DNA of 16,983 bases from Egaibacter sp046050465 (GCA_046050465.1 JBJOPS010000052.1:1-16983), one strand, 5' to 3'. Shown: positions 1 through 7,288, counted from the stretch's first letter. Notes: a model not told the origin generated them from the sequence alone. Program-made: numbers and translations.

Positions 1-725
1 AAACCCTTGCCCAGCGGATCGCGCGTAGGGTCCAGCAGCGTGCAGATGCGCTGCTGCTGGTAGTCATGCAACACCGGCCAGCGCACGCCGTCGGCACACA
101 GCGCCGGCTCAAACACCACCAGGAGCACTACCCCGACCACCGCCAGCACCACGGGAGGGATCACCAGACGCCAGCTCATGCCGGCAAAAAAAATCACTGA
201 CAGGCCAGCAGCAAGCACCAGCAGGGAGGTGCCAAGGTCCGGCTGCTTCATGATGAAGCCCACCGGCACGGCCAGCAGAATGCCCGCGACGGCGAAGTCC
301 AGCGGACGCATCTGCCCTTCGCGCTTCTGGAACCACCAGGCCAGCATCAGCGGCATGGCGATTTTCAAAATCTCGCTGGGCTGGATGATCACGCCCACAT
401 TGAGCCAGCGACGGGCTCCTTTCTTGGTGATGCCAAAAATCGCCACCGCAATCAGCAGTGAAACCCCCAACACATAAAGTGGCACGGCAAACGCTGCCAG
501 GCGCTGTGGCGGAACCTGTGCCACCACAAACATGATGAAGCCCGCTATCAACATGTTGCGACCATGGTCGGCAAACCGCGTGCCGGAATCAAAGCCCGAC
601 GAATACATGGTCAACATGCCCGCACAAACCAGTAAAAACACACCGAATGCCAATGGGCCGTCCAGTCCGGAAAATAGTGGTGCCATGCGTCGCAAAACTG
701 AGGGTTTTTCAAAAATGACTGCCAT
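1..725 (-). CDS. rodA: Rod shape-determining protein RodA, 5' part (runs off the window)
   Basis: This is the N-terminal ~241 residues of a FtsW/RodA/SpoVE family membrane protein, read on the minus strand from ATG at 725; the C-terminal part lies beyond base 1. RodA is the SEDS peptidoglycan glycosyltransferase of the elongasome, working in the inner membrane with PBP2. The translation shows several hydrophobic segments and family hallmarks: ARRWLNVG, then QPSEILKIAMPLMLAWW, then MKQPDLGTSLLVLAAG. The first residues are MAVIFEKPSVLRRMAP, a short cytoplasmic lead before the first membrane helix. E. coli RodA has about 370 residues, so roughly two thirds is present. Its start lies only about 36 bases from that of the divergent esterase, so any promoter must overlap coding sequence. 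The family call is secure; RodA rather than FtsW is preferred because of the short N-terminus. Confidence 0.93.
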   Translation of the reverse strand, partial: MAVIFEKPSVLRRMAPLFSGLDGPLAFGVFLLVCAGMLTMYSSGFDSGTRFADHGRNMLIAGFIMFVVAQVPPQRLAAFAVPLYVLGVSLLIAVAIFGITKKGARRWLNVGVIIQPSEILKIAMPLMLAWWFQKREGQMRPLDFAVAGILLAVPVGFIMKQPDLGTSLLVLAAGLSVIFFAGMSWRLVIPPVVLAVVGVVLLVVFEPALCADGVRWPVLHDYQQQRICTLLDPTRDPLGKG

Positions 726-761
726 GAAGCGATTATCTCTTGCTCACTATCATTGCAGGTC

Positions 762-1370
762 ATGCACGCACTCTCATCGGCCACAGGCCAGACTACCCAC
801 CTGCTCTATGTGCACGGCTTTCGTTCATCACCGCAGTCTGCCAAAGCCCGCCAGATGGCCGCGCGGGTCGCCGAACAGCACCCGCATGTGACCTGGTGGT
901 GCCCGCAACTTCCACCCTCCCCGCGCGAAGCCATGGCGCTGCTCATGGAGGGCACCGCCTCATGGCCGCAAACCGCCATGGCGGTGGTCGGCTCGTCGCT
1001 GGGCGGGTTTTACGCGACTTGCGTGGCTGAAAACGTTGGCTGCAATGCCGTTCTGCTCAACCCGGCGGTCCATCCCGCCCGCGATCTGGCCAAATACATT
1101 GGGGAGCAGACCAGTTGGCACGATCCGCAGGAGCGGTTTTTCTTCCGCCCCGAGTTTGTGGATGAGTTGCAGGCACTGACGCCGCCAGAACTGGCAAAAC
1201 CCGATAATTACTTTGCCGTCATCGCCAAAGGTGACGAGGTGCTGGACTGGCGCGAAATGACGGCCCGTTATGCTGGCGCCCACACCCGCCTGCTGGAGGG
1301 TGGCGACCACGCTTTAAGTGATTTTGACGACCATATCGACGAGGTTCTGGCGTTTTTGAACCTGATTTGA
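762..1370 (+). CDS. YqiA/YcfP-type alpha/beta-hydrolase (esterase)
   Basis: A 202-residue cytoplasmic alpha/beta-hydrolase of the YqiA/UPF0227 group, probably an esterase or thioesterase of unknown natural substrate. The N-terminus holds the family motif LLYVHGFRSSPQSAKA. The nucleophile elbow is G-S-S-L-G-G with Ser79, the acid is probably Asp158 or Asp162 in GDEVLDW, and the catalytic His183 sits in GGDHALSDF, so the triad looks complete. Length matches the family (about 190-205). I chose ATG at 762; a TTG three codons upstream (753) is open in the same frame, and neither has a good ribosome binding site. The gene is divergent from rodA and is followed after a short gap by the RNase gene in the same direction. 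No link to its neighbours is evident from the sequence. Confidence 0.88.
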   Translation: MHALSSATGQTTHLLYVHGFRSSPQSAKARQMAARVAEQHPHVTWWCPQLPPSPREAMALLMEGTASWPQTAMAVVGSSLGGFYATCVAENVGCNAVLLNPAVHPARDLAKYIGEQTSWHDPQERFFFRPEFVDELQALTPPELAKPDNYFAVIAKGDEVLDWREMTARYAGAHTRLLEGGDHALSDFDDHIDEVLAFLNLI

Positions 1371-1434
1371 ACCCCGCTTGCACCCGGATTGAGCCCGCAT
1401 CGGGCCCCTCGCGTTTGCTGGGACAATGGCTCCC

Positions 1435-3486
1435 ATGTTTTTATTGTTTGAAGAAGCCGGAAAGTTTTTGGCCGGCAGGGTGCTCTCGGAAGCTGAATCG
1501 TCTGCGCAGGTGGAGCTGGACAGTGGCAAGCGGGTCAAGGTGAAGGCTGCCGCCATGCTGCTGAAGTTTGACAAGCCCGCGCCCGTCCAACTCGTCGCTG
1601 CCGCACAGGCCATGAGCCAGACCATCGAGCTGGAAATGGCGTGGGAGTTCTCGCCGGACGAAGAGTTTGGCTTTGCCGACCTGGCGCGTGATTACTTCAG
1701 TGCGCAAGCCACGCTGGAGCAGCAGGCGGGCATGTTGTTTCGCCTGTTTGAGGCGCCGCATTACTTTCGCCGCGCCGGCAAGGGGCGTTTTCGCAAGGCC
1801 CCGGCCGACATCATTGCCCAGGCGCTGGCCGCCATCGAGAAAAAGAAGCAGGTTCAGCTGCAAATTGACCAGTGGGTAGCGAGCTTGAGTGCGGGCCAGT
1901 GCCCCGCGGCCATTCGCGAGCAGCTGTACAAAATTCTGTTCAAGCCGGATAAAAACGCGCCCGAATACAAGGCCGTGGTGGACGCCTCACGCGCCACACA
2001 CATCGCACCGCTGGACCTGTTGCAAAAAGCGGGTGCCATTGATTCGCCATACCAGTTTCACTGGCGGCGTTTCCTGTTTGAGAACTTCCCCAAGGGCACG
2101 GGTTTCCCTGCGCTGGAGGCCCCCGCCATCCGCGACGAGCTGCCGCTGGCCGCCGTGCAGGCCTTCTCCATCGACGACTCGGCCACCACCGAGATTGACG
2201 ATGCGCTGTCGGTGCAAGGCCTGGGCACAGATGAAGTGACGGTGGGCGTTCACATCGCCGCGCCCGGCCTGGCGATGCAGCCGGGCAGCCCGGTAGACCA
2301 GCTCGGGCGCAGCCGCCTGTCCACGGTGTACATGCCGGGCTTCAAGATCACGATGCTGCCCGACGCCGTGGTGCAAAGCTACACGCTGATGGAGGGGCGC
2401 GACTGCCCGGCCGTGTCGCTGTATGTCACGCTGGATGCGGCCACGCTGGAGATCAAGAAGTCTGAAACGCGGCTGGAGCGCGTGCCCATTGCCGCCAACC
2501 TGCGCCACGACAAGCTGGACACGATGGTCACCGCCGAATGGCTCGAAAACCCTGGTTTTGAGCATCAAAATGGCCCTCAGCCCTCGCCAAATATGCGTGA
2601 GCAGCTATCATTTTTATATCAACTGGCGAAAAACCTGAAGGGTAAGCGCGAGGTGGTGCGCGGCAAACCAGAGACCTTCAACCGGCCCGACTACAACTTC
2701 CGGCTGGTTGGTAACGACGGTGCCGAGCCCCAAGGCACGGAACAGGTGCAGATCAGCACCCGCCAGCGCGGCTCGCCGCTGGACCTGATCGTGGCCGAAG
2801 CCATGATTCTGGCCAACAGCACCTGGGGCAGCTGGATGGCTGAGCTGGGTGTGCCCGGCATTTACCGCAGCCAGGCGTCATTGTTACCAGGTGTAAAAGT
2901 GCGCATGGGCACCAAGGCGCTGCCGCACGCGGGCATTGGCGTGAAAAGTTACGCCTGGAGCACCTCGCCGCTACGCCGCTACACCGATCTGGTGAACCAG
3001 TGGCAGATCATCGCCTGTGCGCGCCACGGCAAGACGGCGGCGCTGGCCGCACCGTTCAAGCCGAAGGACGCCGACCTGTTCTCGATCATCTCCAGCTTTG
3101 ACGCGGCCTACGCCACCTACAACGGCTATCAGTGTGCGATGGAGCGGTTCTGGACGCTGAAATACATCCAGCAAAACAGCCTTGCTGAGATCACCGGCAC
3201 GGTGTTCAAGGAAAACATGGTGCGCGCCGACGACATGCCGCTGGTGCTGCCCGTGCTGGGGGCCAAAGACCTGCCGCGCGGCGCCCATGTACGGGTGAAA
3301 CTGGGGGAGGTTGACGAGATCACGCTGGACATCATGGGCACGGTGGTGGAGCGGCTGGATGCCGTGGCTGCGACCACTGACGAGACACCTGATGAAGAAG
3401 ATGACGAACCTGTGGCAGGCCCGATTGCCATTGCCGTGGACATCAGCGAGACTGAGGCTGTCACCAGCGATAATTCAGCCCCGTGA
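1435..3486 (+). CDS. RNase II family 3'-5' exoribonuclease (RNB domain)
   Basis: A ~683-residue RNB-domain exoribonuclease that degrades single-stranded RNA processively from the 3' end in the cytoplasm. Residue numbers here count from ATG 1426. The RNB active site is visible as IDDSATTEIDDALS, with metal-binding acidic residues Asp250, Asp258 and Asp259. The one before them is Glu256 where E. coli RNase II has an Asp nearby. The C-terminal RNB signature SPLRRYTDLVNQW lies near 514-526. The N-terminal ~200 residues are a cold-shock/helical region, followed at the C-terminus by a degenerate S1-like segment and an acidic tail. I prefer ATG 1435 (MFLLFEEAGKF) because a GGGAC lies at suitable distance; ATG 1426 is too close to it. 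The stop overlaps the GTG of the next gene by 4 bases. It resembles the RNase II-like branch common in Burkholderiales more than long RNase R. Confidence 0.92.
   Translation: MFLLFEEAGKFLAGRVLSEAESSAQVELDSGKRVKVKAAAMLLKFDKPAPVQLVAAAQAMSQTIELEMAWEFSPDEEFGFADLARDYFSAQATLEQQAGMLFRLFEAPHYFRRAGKGRFRKAPADIIAQALAAIEKKKQVQLQIDQWVASLSAGQCPAAIREQLYKILFKPDKNAPEYKAVVDASRATHIAPLDLLQKAGAIDSPYQFHWRRFLFENFPKGTGFPALEAPAIRDELPLAAVQAFSIDDSATTEIDDALSVQGLGTDEVTVGVHIAAPGLAMQPGSPVDQLGRSRLSTVYMPGFKITMLPDAVVQSYTLMEGRDCPAVSLYVTLDAATLEIKKSETRLERVPIAANLRHDKLDTMVTAEWLENPGFEHQNGPQPSPNMREQLSFLYQLAKNLKGKREVVRGKPETFNRPDYNFRLVGNDGAEPQGTEQVQISTRQRGSPLDLIVAEAMILANSTWGSWMAELGVPGIYRSQASLLPGVKVRMGTKALPHAGIGVKSYAWSTSPLRRYTDLVNQWQIIACARHGKTAALAAPFKPKDADLFSIISSFDAAYATYNGYQCAMERFWTLKYIQQNSLAEITGTVFKENMVRADDMPLVLPVLGAKDLPRGAHVRVKLGEVDEITLDIMGTVVERLDAVAATTDETPDEEDDEPVAGPIAIAVDISETEAVTSDNSAP
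2556..2619. repeat. Possible Comamonadaceae-type palindromic mini-repeat inside the RNase II gene
   Basis: Inside the RNB gene this AT-richer stretch departs from its GC-rich surroundings. Read on the minus strand it contains ATAGCTGCTCACGC, then GAGGGCTGAGGGCC, then ATTTTGATGCTCAAAA. That order of blocks resembles, from memory, a dispersed palindromic repeat found between genes in Comamonadaceae. The reading frame stays open across it (encoding roughly FEHQNGPQPSPNMREQLSFLY). I cannot align it to other copies here, so the assignment is tentative; it may simply be native coding sequence. Confidence 0.4.
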
Positions 3487-4340
3487 ACCTGCGCAAATTC
3501 AGCACCCTCCAGATTGCACTCGGCTTCTCGATCGCCGTGCATGCGGTGCTGCTGACCGTTCGCTTTGTGGACCCCGAGGCATTCAACCGGGTGTTTGAGG
3601 ACACACCGCTGGAAGTGATCCTGGTCAATGCCCGTGCCAATGAAAAAGTAGAAAAGACCCAAGCCATTGCGCAGTTTGCACTGGCCGGTGGTGGCGACGC
3701 AGCCAAGGGCCGCGCCACCTCTCCTCTGCCACCTTCTGCGCTGACCCAGGCAGGTGACGCGGTGGAAGAGGAGTCTCTGCGCAAGGTAGTCAATTTGCAA
3801 AACGAGCAAACCCAGTTGCTCACGCAGATGAAAAACCAGCTCGCCAACATACCCATTCTCAACCCAAGCGATGCCAACCCGACACCCGAACAGGTGGAAC
3901 GTGAAGAGAAACGCCGCCAGCTTGTCAAGCTCCTGGCCGAAATTGAGCGACGCATCAACCTGGAAAATGCCCGTCCGCGCAGACGCTACATTAGCCCGGC
4001 AACGCGCGAGGCCGTCTATGCCATCTACTATGACAGTCTGCGCCGCAAGATTGAGGACAACGGCACACGGAACTTTCCGCAAGCCGGCGGCAAAAAGCTC
4101 TATGGCGAGCTGACAATGATCGTCACCGTGAACTTTGACGGGCAGGTGTTGAAAACCGATGTTGTGGAAACCTCCGGCAACCCCATGCTGGATCGCCGGG
4201 CTCAAGCCATTGCCCGGGCTGCAGGGCCTTTTGGCTTGTTCACTGAAGGCATGCGCCGTCAGGCAGATCAGATTCTGGTGGTATCGCGCTTCAAGTTCAC
4301 GCGCGATGAAACACTTGAAGCCAACCTGACCAGCCAATGA
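3483..4340 (+). CDS. TonB-like protein with C-terminal TonB domain
   Basis: A 285-residue inner-membrane-anchored periplasmic protein of the TonB/TolA type. One N-terminal membrane segment (residues ~9-27, LQIALGFSIAVHAVLLTVRF) is followed by a long charged helical region with a probable coiled coil (SLRKVVNLQNEQTQLLTQMK, ~100-120). A TonB C-terminal fold follows (~175-275: GELTMIVTVNFDGQVLKTD, then LDRRAQAIARAAGPF). The Pro/Lys spacer of classical TonB is missing, and no exbB/exbD lie nearby, so it may not be the main energy transducer. The GTG start overlaps the RNase stop (GTGA) with no Shine-Dalgarno sequence of its own, which suggests translational coupling. The end overlaps mtgA by ATGA. 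Its true role is unknown; a link to envelope work is inferred from neighbouring mtgA. Confidence 0.8.
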   Translation: MNLRKFSTLQIALGFSIAVHAVLLTVRFVDPEAFNRVFEDTPLEVILVNARANEKVEKTQAIAQFALAGGGDAAKGRATSPLPPSALTQAGDAVEEESLRKVVNLQNEQTQLLTQMKNQLANIPILNPSDANPTPEQVEREEKRRQLVKLLAEIERRINLENARPRRRYISPATREAVYAIYYDSLRRKIEDNGTRNFPQAGGKKLYGELTMIVTVNFDGQVLKTDVVETSGNPMLDRRAQAIARAAGPFGLFTEGMRRQADQILVVSRFKFTRDETLEANLTSQ

Positions 4341-5089
4341 AACCGGTGCTTCGCTGGATAGGTCTAGTGCTGGTTGCCGCATTGGCACTACAGCTTTATT
4401 TCATTGGTCGTATCGCATTAATGACAACGACAGACCCGCAATCGACCGCGTTTGAGCGATCCGAAGCCTGGCGGGTGCTCAATGAAAAAGGCCGGCTACC
4501 GTGGCGCCAGCAGTGGGTCAGCTACGAAAATATCTCTCACAACCTCAAACGTGCGGTAATAGCGTCTGAAGATGGCGACTTCATCAACCACGACGGCGTG
4601 GACTGGGAAGCCCTCGAAAAAGCCTGGCAAAAAAATGCCAAGGCCCAGGAACGTGTGGAAAAACAAATTGCGGCAGCGACCGCCAGAGCGAAGCCCCTGG
4701 CGAAGCTACCAAAACCGCCAAAAGTGATTGGTGGCTCCACCATCACACAACAACTCGCAAAAAACCTGTTTCTCTCTGGCGAACGCACCTTGATGCGCAA
4801 GGGACAGGAGATTGTGCTGACCTTTGCGCTGGAGATGCTGCTGAGCAAAGAGCGCATCCTGGAGATTTACCTCAACAACGTGGAATGGGGCGAAGGCGTG
4901 TTTGGCGCCGAAGCGGCGGCTCAGCACTATTACCGCAAGCCAGCCGCCAAACTCAGTGTTTATGAAGCAGCCCGGCTGGCCGTGATGTTGCCACGACCCA
5001 AGTATTTCGAGAGGCTGCCCAACTCGGGCTATATGGCCGATCGCGCCAACACCATCGTCGCCCGCATGGGAGACGCCGAATTACCCTAG
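4337..5089 (+). CDS. mtgA: Monofunctional biosynthetic peptidoglycan transglycosylase
   Basis: A 250-residue family GT51 glycosyltransferase that polymerises lipid II into glycan strands on the periplasmic face of the inner membrane, without a transpeptidase domain. One N-terminal membrane helix (~residues 6-28) precedes the catalytic domain. Motif 1 is SEDGDFINHDGVDW with catalytic Glu78. Next come GGSTITQQLAKNLFL, RKGQEIVLTFALEMLLSK, and EIYLNNVEWGEGVFGAEAAA. A Lys/Ala/Pro-rich insertion (KQIAAATARAKPLAKLPKPPK) separates motifs 1 and 2 and makes this region longer than in E. coli MtgA. The length fits the family (about 230-245). It is translationally coupled to the TonB-like gene (ATGA overlap). 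The stop TAG lies inside the palindrome ACCCTAGGGT (5083-5092), right at the edge of the IS scar; the C-terminus looks complete. Confidence 0.95.
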   Translation: MKPVLRWIGLVLVAALALQLYFIGRIALMTTTDPQSTAFERSEAWRVLNEKGRLPWRQQWVSYENISHNLKRAVIASEDGDFINHDGVDWEALEKAWQKNAKAQERVEKQIAAATARAKPLAKLPKPPKVIGGSTITQQLAKNLFLSGERTLMRKGQEIVLTFALEMLLSKERILEIYLNNVEWGEGVFGAEAAAQHYYRKPAAKLSVYEAARLAVMLPRPKYFERLPNSGYMADRANTIVARMGDAELP

Positions 5090-5149
5090 GGTCTATTAAC
5101 ACAAACTGCGGAGCCCATCGACAACCAGCACGAAGCAAAGAAAGCCACC
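5090..5149. mobile_element. Probable second IS-end fragment between mtgA and the IS630 remnant
   Basis: This ~60-base stretch holds no open frame. It begins GGTCTATTAACACAAACTG, which resembles the terminal sequence of some IS elements of Burkholderiales as I remember them. It lies exactly where similarity to the IS630 transposase stops, so it may be the end of another element that inserted into or recombined with it. The identity is inferred; no matching partner end was found in the window. Confidence 0.3.
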
Positions 5150-5362
5150 CTACAGGAAGCGTTCTCGCCAGCGCGCAGCTTGCACACGTCCAACACCAAG
5201 TTACCAGGCAATGTCCTTGTTTTGCAGGCCCTGCGCCGCCAACAGAACGATCTGCGCACGCTGCACCAACCTGACGCTGGTGCACTTGGAGCGCGCCAAC
5301 TTCTCCAATTCAGCTCGCGCTTCGTTCGTCAGACGCTTCAATTCTCCGAGCAATAGTCCCAT
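5150..5362 (-). pseudogene. IS630-family transposase remnant (N-terminal fragment, internal stop)
   Basis: The minus strand from ATG 5362 reads MGLLLGELKRLTNEARAELEKL and then SVRLVQRAQIVLLAAQGLQNKDIAW, followed by a TAA stop. In the same frame it continues LGVGRVQAARWRERFL before a second stop at 5150. This is the helix-turn-helix DNA-binding start of an IS630/Tc1-type transposase. Full proteins have about 340 residues with a C-terminal DDE domain, of which nothing is left here. The in-frame TAA after IAW, where intact relatives read a sense codon before LGVGR, shows it is dead. The same frame is open further upstream to TTG 5389. It sits between mtgA and the EPS operon and marks a past rearrangement at that junction. 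Confidence 0.8.
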
Positions 5363-5372
5363 CGGACTATTG
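5351..5372. repeat. Perfect 9-bp inverted repeat with 4-base loop
   Basis: CAATAGTCC (5351-5359) and its exact complement GGACTATTG (5364-5372) are separated by CATC. No T-run follows on either strand, so it is not a standard intrinsic terminator. It overlaps the start codon of the IS630 remnant and touches the proposed -35 box of the EPS promoter. It could be an operator, an element-derived hairpin, or a weak structure without function. Confidence 0.6.
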
Positions 5373-5399
5373 CCAAGCCAAGTCCTCAAACGCCATAAT
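5370..5399 (+). promoter_or_regulatory. Candidate sigma70 promoter of the EPS operon
   Basis: A TTGCCA (-35, 5370-5375; 5 of 6 consensus bases) and CATAAT (-10, 5394-5399; 5 of 6) are spaced by 18 bases and point to the cyclic-nucleotide-binding gene at 5473. The resulting leader would be about 65-70 bases. The -35 box overlaps the right arm of the inverted repeat at 5351-5372. This is a visual match only; no start site is known. Confidence 0.4.
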
Positions 5400-5472
5400 C
5401 CGCGTGGGAATATATGTCATCCCCACAAATTTGGCATTTAGCATAGGTCATCACTCAGGAGCTTTATCTGCT

Positions 5473-6000
5473 ATGGGTTCACAATTTGCAGAATTGCAGT
5501 CTGACGTAGAGCCACTGGGTACGGTCAGTGATTTTGTCAACGAATTTATCGATGCCGTCAGAAACCAGCCTGTATTTGAAGGCTTCAGCAGGCAGGAAAC
5601 CACCATGCTGTCGGAATACATGGAGTGTTATGGTGTCCCAAGAGGCTCTACCGTGCTACGCGAAGGTGATGAGGGCGATTTTCTCGCTATTCTGGTCACA
5701 GGCAAGGCTGTGATATTCAAGTCACATGGCAGGCCCGATGAGAAGGTAGTTCGCAAACTATCGCCGGGAGCCCTGTTTGGCGAAATGTCCCTGATAGACG
5801 GGCAAAAGCGTTTTGCCAGCTGCGTCACCACCGAGCCCAGTGATTTTGCAGTTCTGTCCAGAGACAACCTCAACGCCATCCTGGCAGATCATCCCAGACT
5901 TGGCAACAAGTTCCTTCTGATGCTCCTCAAACTCTCCACATCCAGGCTCCGCGAAGCAACCATGGTCATTTTGCCCAGTTTAGTCGATATTTCACTCTGA
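5473..6000 (+). CDS. Stand-alone cyclic nucleotide-binding domain protein
   Basis: A 175-residue protein made almost only of a cNMP-binding (Crp/Fnr sensor) domain, residues ~33-150. The phosphate-binding cassette reads FGEMSLIDGQKRFASCVT and keeps the Glu (~104) and Arg (~113) that contact the cyclic phosphate in family members, so ligand binding is plausible. After the domain only a short helical tail follows; there is no DNA-binding helix-turn-helix and no enzyme domain. I chose ATG 5473 because AGGAG (5457-5461) lies 11 bases upstream; the frame stays open to a GTG at 5404 but without such support. It is the first gene of the EPS locus, 8 bases before epsL. A regulatory role in polysaccharide output, through protein contact, is an inference from position. 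Confidence 0.82.
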   Translation: MGSQFAELQSDVEPLGTVSDFVNEFIDAVRNQPVFEGFSRQETTMLSEYMECYGVPRGSTVLREGDEGDFLAILVTGKAVIFKSHGRPDEKVVRKLSPGALFGEMSLIDGQKRFASCVTTEPSDFAVLSRDNLNAILADHPRLGNKFLLMLLKLSTSRLREATMVILPSLVDISL

Positions 6001-6008
6001 TAAAAAAT

Positions 6009-7172
6009 ATGCCCCTCACCCACTTTCGCCCAACACCTCTGGCTTTGCTTGTAATTTTTGGTTTCGGTTCGGGGATCACCCAAGCGCAGACGGCGACACC
6101 CATTCTGGACAATCTCACCTTTCGCGCCGGGCTTGGTTTCCAACACAACGACAACTTCTTCCGCTCAGCGTCAGCCACTGCGGTGTCGGAGCAGGTATTC
6201 ACCCAGTCTGTCGGCGCCAGACTGAGCATACCGGTCAGCCTTCAGCGATTTGAATTCGATATCGGCGCCACCAACAATCATCATGACAACTTCAGCAGTT
6301 TTGACTACGTGGGCAAAAACTACAGTGCTGCGTGGCGGTGGAGTTTCACGCCCCAACTGCACGGCAACGTCAGCAGCGCCCGTACCGAAACGCTGAATGC
6401 CCCCACGGACAGTCTGAACCCAGCCCTGCGAAACAAAAACGCCACCACCACCCACAGCTTTGATGCCGTTTACGAGTTTGGTGGCCCTTGGCAGATTCTG
6501 GCCGGCTCTTCACGCATAACATCCTTGAATGAGCAGCCCCTGATCGGCATCACCAATGAACGTTCAACAACCTATAACGCCGGTATCAGGTACTTGCTGT
6601 CCTCCGGCAACTCGTTGGCCTACACCCTCCACCATGACACAGGCAACACTGGCAACAGCTACAAAGGTCAGACACATGACTTCAGTGGCACTTGGGCAGT
6701 CAGCGGCAACACCTCGCTGACCGGCCATCTGGCCTACCTCACACGGGACTATGCTGCAGCCCCCCAATTTGATTACAACGGTGTTGCAGGCGGCGTCACC
6801 ATGAACTGGCGTGCTACCGGGAAAGTCACCGTCAATGCCAGTTGGCAACGCGGCTTGGCCAGCTACCAGACTGCCGGGGCATCACACACCCTGACCGACA
6901 CCCTCACCCTGGCCCCGACGTGGCAAGTTAGCCCAATTACCTCGCTAAGTGCGCAATACCGATATGGCATCCGGAGTGATCAGGGCAATCCCACCGGAGC
7001 ACCCAGCAGTCGCAAGGATAAAACACACGAAGCCTCAATTGTTTACAGTTGGCAGGCGCGCTCCTTCGTGACCCTCAATGCGTCGTTGGCCCGTTCCCGG
7101 CGGACGTCGAACGTTGCCGGACTGGACTACTCCGACAATCTGGCTGGCGTGTCAGCTCAATTCAGTTTTTGA
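6009..7172 (+). CDS. epsL: Outer-membrane beta-barrel EPS protein EpsL
   Basis: A 387-residue secreted protein with a signal peptide (residues 1-27, ending TQAQ) and alternating short strands rich in Tyr, Ser, Thr and Asn typical of an outer-membrane barrel. It ends in the aromatic residue pattern SAQFSF expected for BAM-dependent insertion. Content and place (just before epsD-E-F-G) match EpsL, the barrel protein of exosortase-B-associated polysaccharide loci. It probably forms or supports the outer-membrane exit of the polymer. The ATG has no clear Shine-Dalgarno sequence and starts 8 bases after the previous stop, so reinitiation is likely. A strong hairpin follows 10 bases after the stop. 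The barrel call is firm; the name EpsL rests on remembered family features and gene order. Confidence 0.8.
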   Translation: MPLTHFRPTPLALLVIFGFGSGITQAQTATPILDNLTFRAGLGFQHNDNFFRSASATAVSEQVFTQSVGARLSIPVSLQRFEFDIGATNNHHDNFSSFDYVGKNYSAAWRWSFTPQLHGNVSSARTETLNAPTDSLNPALRNKNATTTHSFDAVYEFGGPWQILAGSSRITSLNEQPLIGITNERSTTYNAGIRYLLSSGNSLAYTLHHDTGNTGNSYKGQTHDFSGTWAVSGNTSLTGHLAYLTRDYAAAPQFDYNGVAGGVTMNWRATGKVTVNASWQRGLASYQTAGASHTLTDTLTLAPTWQVSPITSLSAQYRYGIRSDQGNPTGAPSSRKDKTHEASIVYSWQARSFVTLNASLARSRRTSNVAGLDYSDNLAGVSAQFSF

Positions 7173-7182
7173 CAAACCGAAT

Positions 7183-7218
7183 GACGTGCTGCCGTGATAT
7201 TTGTCACGGCAGCACGTC
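7183..7218 (+). promoter_or_regulatory. Strong 15-bp hairpin between epsL and epsD
   Basis: GACGTGCTGCCGTGA (7183-7197) is exactly complementary to TCACGGCAGCACGTC (7204-7218), with a 6-base loop. The stem is GC-rich and should fold firmly in RNA. No U-run follows, so it is not a typical Rho-independent terminator; roles in partial termination, in shielding the epsL 3' end, or as a protein-binding DNA palindrome are all possible. Confidence 0.75.
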
Positions 7219-7231
7219 CAGTTATGGACGT
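7214..7231 (+). promoter_or_regulatory. Second 7-bp hairpin, mutually exclusive with the first
   Basis: ACGTCCA (7214-7220) pairs perfectly with TGGACGT (7225-7231) around a GTTA loop. Its left arm reuses the last five bases of the larger stem (7214-7218), so both cannot be fully formed together. This gives an attenuator-like alternative fold upstream of epsD. The pairing is seen; function is not known. Confidence 0.5.
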
Positions 7232-7288
7232 CTATCGGTGTAGCCATCAAGCATAATCAGCCAAATAGTTTTTCCTACTTAAGGCATC

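Noticed and set aside
1393..1405. Small hairpin GCCCG-CAT-CGGGC between the esterase and RNase genes as a terminator
   Set aside because: Only 5 bp of stem and no T-run; expected by chance in GC-rich DNA.
3129..4388. 419-residue open frame on the minus strand opposite the RNase 3' end and the TonB-like gene
   Set aside because: It mirrors the codon pattern of two well-supported plus-strand genes, has low-complexity Ser runs and no recognisable domain.
5083..5092. Palindrome ACCCTAGGGT at the mtgA stop as a regulatory site
   Set aside because: It is short, overlaps coding sequence and has no second copy in the window; it is mentioned only as the edge of the IS scar.
5430..5450. Sigma54 (-24/-12) promoter in TTGGCATTTAGCAT
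   Set aside because: The GG to GC spacing is about two bases too short for the consensus.
5404..5472. N-terminal extension of the cyclic-nucleotide-binding protein from GTG 5404
   Set aside because: The extra residues match no part of the domain, while ATG 5473 has an AGGAG upstream.
7183..7218. Classical Rho-independent terminator after epsL
   Set aside because: The stem is strong, but no T-run follows on either strand, so only a structured element is claimed.
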